NCBI GenBank assembly: GCA_019055375.1
Contig: JAHQIW010007085.1
Coordinates: 99,015 to 163,014, forward strand
Direction: 5' to 3'
DNA: 64,000 bases
DNA from: Parelaphostrongylus tenuis
Taxonomy: Eukaryota; Nematoda; Chromadorea; Rhabditida; Metastrongylidae
Shown here: positions 21,917 to 31,339 of the stretch, piece by piece
Numbering within the stretch: the first letter of the stretch is position 1
How the letters are laid out: each line of letters starts with the position of its first letter
Position numbers and translations under genes: made by a program
The notes under the pieces: model-generated
The model's database searches: none
What the model saw: the letters and a program-made list of their open reading frames with translations, nothing else
What the model was told of the DNA's origin: nothing

Positions 21917-22482
21917 CTACGTTTCACTTTCATCGCGCATTTCCTGTTCGACTAGGGATTCGAATGACTTTTCGTCAACAAATCGATATTTGTCCGGTGG
22001 CATAGATAGAATCCATTCCAGAAGTACCTTTGGTTTCTGTAATGGTTTTTGCAGAACGCTGTAAAAGTGAAAATAAGAGTAAGTTTTGCTCTCGTAGATA
22101 TTCTCGACAAAAGCGCAGGAATATGCAGACGAAATTGTGATGTTGCTTCTATTATCAACTGTTTTTATATCCTCGTTTTGAAAATAATCAATAAGGAGAC
22201 TGTAAGAATGTTTCAAGTCGTTTAAAATTAACTGTTTTTATCCTCGTTTTGAAAAAAATCAAAAAGGAGCCTGTAAGAATGTTTCAAGTCGTTTAAGAGT
22301 TGTTGCGTTCAACATTCTTGCTAACTATGCATTGAATGTTTCAAAAGCAAAGTCATAAAAACAGGTCTTTTCAGAAATCAATTGAACTTCAAATTTACCG
22401 TTTTTCAAGCTATCAAATAATTGATAAAAGTCTAGGAAGAAAGCTGTGCCCGGTGAAGAAGGTCTCTGGAAATCCGTGCATC
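21917..22482 (-). CDS. probable host gene, 3' exons (unknown product)
   Basis: Minus strand. An exon at about 22391-22471 follows TTTTTCTAG and ends AACG|GTAAAT; it reads CTDFQRPSSPGTAFFLDFYQ then LFDSLKN. After about 90 bases a second open region reads LNDLKHSYSLLIDYFQNED and continues to a last stretch after ATTTTCACTTTTACAG, reading VLQKPLQKPKVLLEWILSMP and PDKYRFVDEKSFESLVEQEM, ending in a stop at 21917. An internal intron just before VLQKP is possible because the upstream frame is also open. Acidic and aromatic residues are scattered; no signal peptide or domain was recognised. A further candidate exon (VNVATRNKYAFPWNFYC...) lies upstream near 22690-22820 after TTCCTCAG. I do not recognise the family, and exon boundaries are provisional. 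Confidence 0.5.
22158..22302. repeat. 74-bp direct duplication inside the minus-strand gene
   Basis: AACTGTTTTTATATCCTCG..CAAGTCGTTTAAAATT is followed at once by a second copy, AACTGTTTTTATCCTCG..CAAGTCGTTTAAGAG. The outer copy has a 2-base deletion and other changes. On the minus strand both encode LNDLKHSY(S/R)LL(I/F)D(Y/F)FQNED, so the duplication falls in probable coding sequence. Confidence 0.85.
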
Positions 22483-23204
22483 TAGAAAAAGATAAGTGAA
22501 TAAATTTTTGTTACTTATAATATACTGATAAGACAACGATGAGATTAAGTGAATGATTCCCTCCGTCCCAATGGGTTATGAATATCCTTCAATTCTGAGT
22601 TCTGAATCAAGCTTCTTCAAAGGATGAAATACAAGTCAATGTTGTGATTCCACTTTCACATCTCCACAGTTTCAAGCAGTAATGCAGATCTCTAGTGGAA
22701 GAAAGAGTTTCTCCTGCATTACTTTTTCAATCAGATTTTGATGGCTCAAACATTTGCAATAAAAATTCCAAGGAAAGGCGTATTTATTCCTGGTAGCAAC
22801 GTTGACTGAGGAAATCACCATGTAATTCAATAAACAGAGAGAAAATACAAGGAAAGCATAACGATTAATCTTTTAGGGTGTATTTCACAAGTTAAATGTG
22901 CTCTTTCATGCTTGATTGAGACCCTTATGAGTACTGATGAGTTTTTGATAAGACTTCGAGCACGCAGTCAAATCTCAGCCTGGAAATTTGCTAGTTGTGC
23001 GTGTTCTTCTGCATTCGCTGCAATAAATTGACTTGCACATTATTGTATCGGAAGCGCAGGAAGAATGCTGCGTTAAAATTGTTTCGCCAATAAGCGATTC
23101 AATCAAAGCAACACAGGAATTGCTAATTCATCTTCTTGCACATTCATAAAAGATTTAGGTACTGTTCGATTGTGGCTCTCTTTTTCTTCTGGTAAAATAA
23201 ATCG

Positions 23205-23612
23205 TACTTTCGTTCGATAATGACTGTGATAATATCAATGATAGTGATAATGATAATGGTAGTGGAAGTGATAATGTTAATTATAGAGATAACCAAGGTG
23301 AAAGTAATAATGATGAGAGTGATAATGGTGGTGTGATAATGATGATGGTGACAATGATGATAGTGATAAAGACGACAGCGGTACTTCTGGTAAAGATAGT
23401 GATCATAGTGATAGTGAGTGATGATAGTGGTATAGATAATAGAGATAGTGATTAGTGATAACGATCATGGTGACAATGATAGTGACACTGATATCAGTGA
23501 TAAAGATTATAGTGATAGTGATCATAGTGATAGTGATAGTGATAGTGGTAATGACAGTGATAGTGAAGGTGATAGTGATAGTGACGGTGATAGTGGTAGT
23601 GATAGTGACAAC
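23205..23612 (+). repeat. imperfect GATAGT/GATAATG minisatellite
   Basis: Built on GATAGTGATAAT-type units, most regular at 23500-23610 (GATAGT hexamers). It creates a Ser-Asp-rich open frame at 23448-23789. The frame is lost in the less regular half, and no splice or start context supports it as a gene. Confidence 0.9.
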
Positions 23613-23639
23613 TTCCTAGTATGTGCTTGTCCATATCCA

Positions 23640-23880
23640 TGGCGTGCTCTCCCTTGCCTTTGTTGTCACTCTCAATTCCCCCACGGTCCTATTCACCTTC
23701 CGAGACGGCCTGGTGGAATGAAGGCGCTTGCTGCAATACAGCGCAGACACAACGACAGTTTCGCACAGAGACGCATATGCCTCGGTTAGCGAGTGCCGCG
23801 AAAGCGACGGCGGGATGCCGCCTGCCTATCAACGGTGGTTCTCAAAGTGTTGAAGAATGCGTCTTCTGTTTTCATAACTA
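23640..23880 (+). repeat. family E interspersed repeat, copy 1
   Basis: Matches 63.18-63.34 kb: GAATGAAGGCGCT, GCAGCA/GCAGAC blocks, a GCCACAGAG/CGCACAGAG block, GCGA(T/C)GGCG.GATGCCGC and TTCTCAAAG. GC-rich relative to its surroundings. Open frames inside it are not conserved between the copies. Confidence 0.55.
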
Positions 23881-24431
23881 TGCCACTAGAAACTTTTGCG
23901 CCGAAAACTGAGTCTCTGTTCTGTCATTCTATGTCTTCTTTTACACATTTTCTCTTGAGAGTATGCGTCCAATGTCAACGCTTCTTGATCATCAAATTTA
24001 TCCATTCTGGAATGGTCGGAATTTTATGGCACAGCGATACAAACATGGCTGTGGGACCCTAACAAAAGGGTGAATGCTGACGAGGTGCACACTCGGTGTC
24101 GCTATCACCTACCTCATTTTCGTCTGAATTCTTACACGCATTTTCTCCTCGACTGTCGATTTCCATGTGCTTTTGTGTAAAACAATCTGTCACATAGGTG
24201 ATATCGAAAAATTTCGTTTAGAATTCATCATGAGAGGCACCTATAACTCGTGTAAAGGCAAAAGCGCTGCAATTAGCTGTGACAAGATAACGTTACTGAC
24301 AGTCAAACGCTGATTACCTAATCCGTCGTTCTCTTGAAAATGGGCTGATGCAAACAACACAAAACTGTCTTTTATTCGCATGTTCATAACTTCTCAGTTT
24401 TTTAGCGGCTAAAGGTGAAAGTGTCACAAAC

Positions 24432-25881
24432 ATGGCAAGACTTCTGAACAATTCGTTCGTGATTTCGCTACTATCCATAACAGCAGTGTTAGGATGTGGA
24501 GTGATGCCACCAGGTCAAGGTACAGGGAATTGTCACAATATGGCGAAAATCGCTTTTCAAATATAATGTTGTGGACACTATTCAGAGTGAATAGATCTAA
24601 CCCTTCACCACTGCCAGAGCCGTCGCAACATAGGTATATTTACTTTTTGGGTATAACACGCACACGGCGCTGACTTCGTCTCGCCGGGCAACACGATCAC
24701 TGTGCAGTGCTCAGCGGTTGGTGATGCTAGCTATCGGGAAAGATTGCTGTTCGATCCCCTTTCACGATAGTTCACAGTGAATTTTTGGTGTCGATTATTA
24801 ATATTGAAGAATCATCTGTAGACGCAGTCATAGTCATAAAAAACGCTCAGCTGTTGAAAATCTGCTACTGCTTGATGACAAAAGTAGATCCATGGGGTCA
24901 CAGTGTATATCCAGATTTTTTTTCGCATCTCTTTTGACGATGCTGTCGAAGTCTAGTTCGCGAACATGTTTTTTGAGTGTACGACTTCTTGAAATTTTTG
25001 CAGAACTGGAAACAGTCAGTTTTGAGGAATCTGTAAGTTGGTTATGTTGTTAGGCCTTGGATTTATCGCTTCAAAAAGAAGCGACATGTCAGACAACCGC
25101 GTTTTGTTCTGCTCTATTGTGAAGCAACGTGAAAGGGGACCAAAAAGATTAAATAAAGACTGCTGTAAAGCATCGTGGTAGAAGCTCAAAACAGCAACTC
25201 TTTTCGATAGCTATCAGCATCACTAGCCACTCGACATTACAGACTCCTCGCCCGCGCCGAGAAGTGGAGCGCCATGTCCCTTTCGCGCCATAAGTTTCAT
25301 GAAAGGAATCTGTATTTGAATGAAGAGATAGAGATTTTGGAAAAAGACGGGCAGCGAAATATTTAGGGATCCGATATTCGCCATAGAAATCACGAAATTT
25401 TGTTGCAGCGAGAACTAGGAATTTCACCGTCACCGGCTTCGCTTTACCTGTTAACATGGTTTGCAGCAATGACGCCACTGTCCGTGCGAAGCATTTTAGC
25501 ATTGCAGCAAGCAGCGGCGAAGTTCAAGCACTTATATCACGTCTTTTAATGCAAACTGTGAGTTTGCAACAGTTGAATTTTAGGTTTTCTTCTAAACATT
25601 CTAAAAAGTCGCAAGAAGTCAGCTCCATATACTCGACAATGCTATTCAATATCGGCTTAGTTTGCTTAACTGTGAAGTAATTCACCCATGAACACATCAT
25701 AAAATGATCTATTCTAACAAGTGAAGCTCCACTTTACAGGCCATTGATGTTCTCGAACAGCAAGGTCGTAGCGCTCTTCTCCCTGATGCGATAATCTCGA
25801 GTATTCTTAGTCAGCTCAGTATTCAGATTAGTTACGATCCACTGGAATGCAAGGGAGCAGATGTTGATCCAACAGCGAATA
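24432..25881 (+). CDS. nematode-type small secreted protein, exons 1-3 (3' exons not adjacent)
   Basis: Exon 1 (24432-24519) encodes a signal peptide, MARLLNNSFVISLLSITAV, then LGCGVMPPGQ and a donor GTACAG (phase 1). Exon 2 (25409-25557, 149 nt, acceptor TTTTGTTGCAG) continues ARTRNFTVTGFALPVNMVCS to SRLLMQT and donor GTGAGT (phase 0). Exon 3 (25740-25881, acceptor CTTTACAG) reads AIDVLEQQGRSALLPDAIIS to DPLECKGADVDPTAN and donor GTGAGT (phase 1). No stops or frameshifts in any exon. Exons 1 and 2 and all phases match the minus-strand paralogue at 52.8-54.3 kb. NFT is a possible N-glycosylation site. Conserved Cys residues suggest an extracellular protein; I cannot name the family. Exons 4-5 may be those at 35362-35708, across a 9.5-kb TE-filled intron. 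Intron 1 holds a tRNA-like repeat. Confidence 0.82.
24690..24790 (+). mobile_element. tRNA-like repeat in intron 1
   Basis: GTGCTCAGCGGTTGGTGATG resembles an A-box and GTTCGATCCCC, about 36 bases later, is a good B-box. No convincing cloverleaf, so probably a SINE head rather than a tRNA gene. Confidence 0.4.
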
Positions 25882-26303
25882 GTGAGTTTTCAACTTTCTG
25901 CATCAGTTCTTAGAGATACAGCTATAGCACTTGAGGGCATTTTAAAGCACAGCATTCTTTTTAGTGCTTTAAGCTTTTAGTACAAAAGCTTTGCCATTTC
26001 AGAAACTGTGAAATTGGCACAGCTGTGCAAAAATTCTTCCGAATTGCATTTTTCACGTTTTGACTTTTTGAAGAGCAATACCGACTAAATTGGAAACATT
26101 ATGGCCCTCTTAACTGCCCCAGCTTACTTTCAATTCATTAGTGGTGGTCAGCTTCAAATATTGTAGTGTAGTCGAGGCTGCATTTCGAATTCTCAGATCC
26201 AACAATTGTTTTCTCTCAGAGACGTCGACGTATGAAATCGGTTTAAATCAGGCTCATCTATCGTTTGAGAGATCATCGAGTTCTCTAGGTCTATCTGCAA
26301 TAC

Positions 26304-26325
26304 TTATATATATATATATATCTAC

Positions 26326-26366
<41 letters not shown>
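26304..26366. repeat. (TA)n microsatellite
   Basis: TATATA tract with two CATA interruptions, immediately upstream of a SINE. Confidence 0.97.
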
Positions 26367-26367
<1 letters not shown>

Positions 26368-26670
26368 AGCGCATGTGGCGCAGTGGTTAGAGGTGCTCTG
26401 CGTCACTCACGAGGTCAATGGTTCGATCTCGCGCTCATGGCTCACCTGGCCATCCATCTCTCCGGGGTCGGTAAATTGGTACCAGACAGGTTTCAGACTT
26501 GTCTGGGAGGATAAGCAGCACTGACTCGGATCAGCGGGAGGCCACCGCGAGTCATTGTAAAGGCCAGATATGCATACAATCACCTCAAACGAAGTTGAAA
26601 ATTGAAGTCGAATGTATGGCGCATCCCTCATGGATTGATCAACGCCGAGAGCTTTATCCTTTATGAGAAC
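26367..26670 (+). mobile_element. tRNA-derived SINE, copy 3 (best preserved)
   Basis: GCATGTGGCGCAGTGGTTAG is a perfect A-box and GGTTCGATCTC a near-perfect B-box. The body follows: CATCCATC, GGTACCAGACAGG, GTCTGGGAGGATAAGCAGCA, CCACCGCGAGTCATTG, AAGTTGAAAATTGAAG, GGCGCATCCCTCATGG, and tail TTTATCCTTTATGAGAA. Length about 300 bp. Confidence 0.87.
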
Positions 26671-28015
26671 CTGACGTTCCTGACGTTCAGAATTTTCGAT
26701 TTCATGCAACATTTATGGATAGATTGATAGATCATCGTAACAGTGCTACGAAATTAGCATTAATGGGATATTGTCCTCTTTGAGCTTATCAGAGCTAGCT
26801 CGTTTATTTTTGGTTTCTGACAGCTCCGACAACTTGTATCGCAGAATGTGTGGTGGAAGAATAAGATTCCCAGTAGTGCTAGCACGCGGGTGACTCGAAT
26901 TTCTAGAAATCACTCAGCATTACCTGCTGTTATAGTTTTTGCGAGTTGCAAATTCAGATTGTGGCTTCTGGATTCAAGTGACTCGGCCGTAGAGGACGAC
27001 TCGAATTTAGAAGGGTAAAAAGTCAAGTTGTTCTTCTTCGGTAAAAATTTTGACTGACGAGGTTGTTGATCGGAAAAGGTTGCCATAGATTTTTTTGGTG
27101 CCAAGATCATATCATGGTTGCGCACACTTGTACGCCCATCATAGTTCATCACAGTATATAGTGAAATATCATAGCCGCAGAATTTATATGTGCTTCAACT
27201 CAGAACTTTTTTTGCTTATGTCGATAAATATTTTCATGCAATAGAGCTCCTGTAGCTGGCTATTATCAGTATCTTATTGAATGAGCTGAATGGGATAAAG
27301 CATTATTTTTTTTCTCTTTTAAAAGACTCCTTGGTTGTGGAAGTCCTAATGTAAATTAGTGCTAGCTTAACACAAGTTTTGAATCCTTTAGCAGGTAACT
27401 TTCAGCTCTTGATAAAGTAATTCTTTATGTGTCAGTCATATGAATAGGAGGGATTAGCCTTAGATATAAGACTTTCTAATTTTCAAGGCCTACTGTACAA
27501 ATTTTCTCCACCGCATGCTGGCTGGTGAATTGAATAAGTTTTGCCATTCACAACCTCATGTCTCCTTGTCAAAAATCACTAATAGGGTCAAACAGTGCCT
27601 AATTCAGAAAGAAGTCTCCCTAATATTATAGGAAATTTTTTCCGACGCATGCCTAAATTGAATATAGGCACAGAGAAGACGGATATCAATTTCAGGTGGA
27701 AATTTAGGTATCATTGCTTTCCAGAAAGGCATTATCTTCTATTTGCAAAACAGATTCGATTTCCGTAAGAACTCATTAACGATGAAGCGATTCGTACAGT
27801 TGCCTCAAGTTTTTCAGGGTGCTTCATTGTGGTGAACTGGAGTTTTCTCTCCACCATGTTTCATATTTATCGACAGCTTGAACCATATAGAGGTGTTTGG
27901 TATTCACCATTCATGGGAAGATGTCTTCTTCGGTTTGTTGGCACTTGATGATTTGGTTTGTTGGCTCTTGATGACAAATACCTTCGTTTCGGAGAAGTTC
28001 ACTTTGTAGTCAAGA
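26671..28015. other. no recognised gene (within the possible long intron)
   Basis: Short frames such as 26910-27152 minus show no motif. Confidence 0.4.
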
Positions 28016-28019
28016 GACT

Positions 28020-28200
28020 ATTGCTCTTGAAGAGAAGGTGTCAGCTAAAGTTTTCAATAACGATGGCTCCACCTTATGGTAGACGACACCTGTTAGTGTT
28101 ACTTTGCCTCATTACTGCTGTCAAACAGTTTTTATGCGCTTCACGACTTTCATGTGCTTCCTGCAGCAATATCTTCCGCAATCCTATCTTCTGAACTACT
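28020..28200. repeat. unassigned interspersed repeat (pairs with 5.05-5.18 kb)
   Basis: Homologous to 5055-5170 over GTCAGCTAAAGTTTT, GGCTCC, TGGTAGACGA and GCTGTCAA. Possibly a retroelement coding remnant on the minus strand, but no domain could be named. Confidence 0.45.
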
Positions 28201-29300
28201 TACATCCGATTTACAGTTCATGGCATTCGGATAAGATATGTTTGTAAACACTTTGTGAAGAGCTTGTAGTAAACATAGCGGACGAAAGTTCCAATGAGTG
28301 CTTTAGTCAATCATTTTAAGTAGTATAACCGAGTACAATATCGTCTCTGGTCTGACATCATTTCATTCTCAAAATAAAATGTCATGTGGGCTGCTGAAAC
28401 ATATCAATTTCATTTTGAGAATATTGAATGCTGGCCCTGTAATCTTTTTGATTTTTCCATGCCGACTTAAATTCCACAGGAGAATTCGAACGCTTGATCC
28501 ACAGGGAAGTTATAAGACGACGATAGAAATAAAAAATAGAAGTCATTAGTGTTAAATCTTAGCTTTCCTTATCGTAGAGGAAAGCAGCATCGGTCAAGCA
28601 TTTTTTTCGGATTCAAGGGCGAAGCATTACGCTCGCACTACTAAGGCGTTTCTACAGAATACTACTTAGCTGGTTCTAGAGGTTTTCCTTGTTGAAAAAA
28701 TGTAGATATCCCTGCGTGAGTCTCTTGCATCTGATCTTGAGCGTGCTGACATAAGATCAAAACTCAAGTTTTGTTTCCTTTAAAAGAATTTTAGCTTTCA
28801 TGATGTGTTCCTGCTTAAGGAATTGAAACAAATCTGGCATATATCTTGAGTTCGTCAACGAAAGTTGGTAGTCTATGGTCAAACTTCCAATCTGCCAGTC
28901 ACTCCTGAAAGCGCAGTGCTTTGAGCAGAACTTTGCAAAATGATCTTATCACTTTTATTCTTGCAGTCCAAATTTTGCGACATTGTACAAACTTCTTAGC
29001 CTTTAACTTCTAATTTATTAGTCTGCCTTTGGAGAGGAAGCAATGCTCTATGAGAACATTGAAAAGCTTGAATTTTTCCTTTCAACCTTGTTTCTCAAAA
29101 GCGAAACTTCTTCCGGTTTCTTGCATAGACAGAACTAATAAATTATTTGAAAATTTATATTTCGCTTATTAATAAACCGTAGAACGTTGTGAAATACTTG
29201 AATGTTTCTCACAATAATCTCAATATTGTCAAAAAGCTCATGCTTGGTTGCGTTCTCTTCGATAAGGCCGTGAAAGATCAAGAAAGTGGAAGTGAGGAAG
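28201..29300. other. no recognised gene
   Basis: AT-rich; nothing beyond very short frames. Confidence 0.4.
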
Positions 29301-29480
29301 AGTGCCGTAGCTGAGTGGTTGTGATGTTCGTCATGGCCCGCGTGGGCCAAATACCACCTCCAAACTTTCCGGTAGTCACAACGGACTCCCCATAAAACCC
29401 CACAACCAAGCTACCCTCGGATTGCGAGGAGACGCGCTTAACCAGTATTCCACGGTGTTCAAAAAAAGGACGAAAGGACG
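29300..29480 (+). mobile_element. possible tRNA-related repeat head
   Basis: GCCGTAGCTGAGTGGTTGTG is a good A-box match, but no B-box is found at the right distance. Could be chance or a truncated SINE. Confidence 0.25.
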
Positions 29481-30051
29481 GTTGGATGCTGAAGTACTGG
29501 AAACCCATATTGAAGAAAAAAAACACTGTGAAAATGAAAGCGCGAAATCAGGCAAAATTTTTGATCCCATCAATAATTCTTAGGTTTAAATGGAAAATTT
29601 TGCCTTTCTCACTTAGTGGAGCACAGTCTTCATAATTCAACTTATCCAAAAGCTAAGGCTGAGGCGATTTCGACTTCTCTAAAGGTTGTCACAGCGGAGT
29701 CTGTCAAACATCTCTGTCTCACTGAGAACAAGTCACCAAAATTAGATTTTAGGCACATCAAGCACAAATGGACCTTCAACACCTTCGCGTTTATATAATC
29801 CGAGTTGTTCGAGTGAACACCACGAGCACGTACACTCGTAATGCACTTCGTCATCAAAATAACAGTCTTCTATAGCGGTTTAGAATTCCTGTGCGAGAAA
29901 GGTAATCTCTCTTGTTTTAGGTTCAGACTAAACAATGTACCTTAAAACAATACTTTGGCGGAAGCAAGATCCCCGCAATCCTGCCGTTCTTCGAGCGAAC
30001 TAAGTGAATTCATGAATTACTGCTTGGAAGAGGCAGACCTAATGTAGTTGA

Positions 30052-31338
30052 CAACAATATAATTCCAGGTTTTCTTCTTTGAGCCAAACACGAGGTGTTA
30101 CAATAAACTTTATTTGACAGCTGACGTTTCGGCAGTTCGCCTTCTTCAGAGCGTGGAAAGGTCAAGTTGTCAGCAATCCAGTCAGTCAAACACCTACATT
30201 ACTCCTTCAGAAAAAAAAATCATCAGAAATAGATTTTGGTGCCATCAAGCACAAAATCAACTTTGAACGTACTCACCGCTTTTTATATGCGTCCCACTGA
30301 ATGATTTAAGTGAAGATCACCTGGATCACATAGCAGAAGGAGATCACATAGGCTCGTAATGCCTTACCCATCGAAACAACAGTCTTATATACTGGCTCAA
30401 ATCACGAGTGATAACGAGGCATTCCTTTCTGCGGTTTATAGTTGGATTGGTAGTGTTAATTCAAAGTGCTTCCAGAATTGTTTGCGCTGATGTTTTTTTG
30501 TTCCTGCGCAAGGATGGTGACTTCGACCTCAAAATCAACTCCGTCGTATTTCTGTTCTGAGACGTTTGTTAGCTAGGCGTTCCTCTATGCGGGCATAGAG
30601 CTGCCTACCCGGTTCGCCAATGTATTAATCGCTGAACGCTTTGCAAGAGATTAGGTAGAATGTACCTACGCTCATGCAATCACCGCCTCTACCGTTAAGA
30701 CATATTTTACAATCTTTCGTTAAACAGAAACGATCTTATAAGCGGTTGCGAACAAGTTGGCATCTTGGAGTATTCGGTGGTATTTCAATAATAGTCGCCG
30801 ATTGCTTTAAACCTGCTCTTTCTAAACAGCGTTTTATAGCTGTGTTAATCTCATTTGAAAAAAAAAAACGGGAGAATGAACGGGACTTTCCTTTCATTCG
30901 AGTATTCGTTCGGGGGCGTATTATTTCCCCTAAACCTAAGTCAAGGGGTTACAAATTCGCATCCATTAGAAGTGGCTATTTTCTGAGCCAGTTTCACGGA
31001 TTCTACTCCGTGCTCCTCCCCTGTACTACGTTGGCTGCTGTTCAAAATATATTTTTTACCAATGCCTTCTTCGTATATAACGGATGAGGAAAGAGATAGT
31101 GAACCAGGATATTCTATTACTTGGCTTTCGGTACCACTCTATTATGTGGCCGCTCTCGGTTGGGCTTATTTGCACTTTCAAGAAAGGAAGCCAATTATCT
31201 TCTGGTATCTCACGGGTGAATTTTACATACTCTGATTGTTCATTCAACAATCTAAAGAAGTTATCTAGCCCCTCTTGAGTGGAATAGATAGCCAAACAAT
31301 CATCTATACACCTACAGTAGAGTAATGGCATGAGATTC
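30052..31338 (-). mobile_element. Penelope-like element copy 2, 5'-truncated and decayed
   Basis: On the minus strand the copy begins inside the RT at PLLYCRCIDDCLAIYSTQEG (YIDD changed to CIDD) at about 31330, continues through NEQSEYVKFTREIPEDNWLP and EWYRKPSNR, the Cys-rich linker and the GIY-YIG region (about 30480-30670), and ends with the 3' tail at about 30052. Several frameshifts and stops from about 31060 downward. Its truncated 5' end abuts the 5' end of copy 3 in opposite orientation. Confidence 0.88.
30120..30152 (-). ncRNA. hammerhead ribozyme-like motif in PLE copy 2
   Basis: Minus strand: GCT, CTGAAGA, AGGC-GAACT-GCC, GAAAC, GTC, AGC. The same core as at 2417-2451; GCT pairs perfectly with AGC. 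Confidence 0.6.
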
Positions 31339-31339
31339 G

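Noticed and set aside
22158..22302. Possible CRISPR-like or regulatory direct repeat
   Set aside because: Only two adjacent copies without spacers, in a eukaryotic coding-like region.
22920..22960. CTGATGA followed by a good GTTTT-loop-AAGAC stem (hammerhead-like)
   Set aside because: The stem is followed by TTCGAG rather than GAAA, and no stem I partner exists.
23448..23789. Ser-Asp-rich 113-aa plus ORF
   Set aside because: Made by the GATAGT repeat; no conserved flanks, splice signals or second copy.
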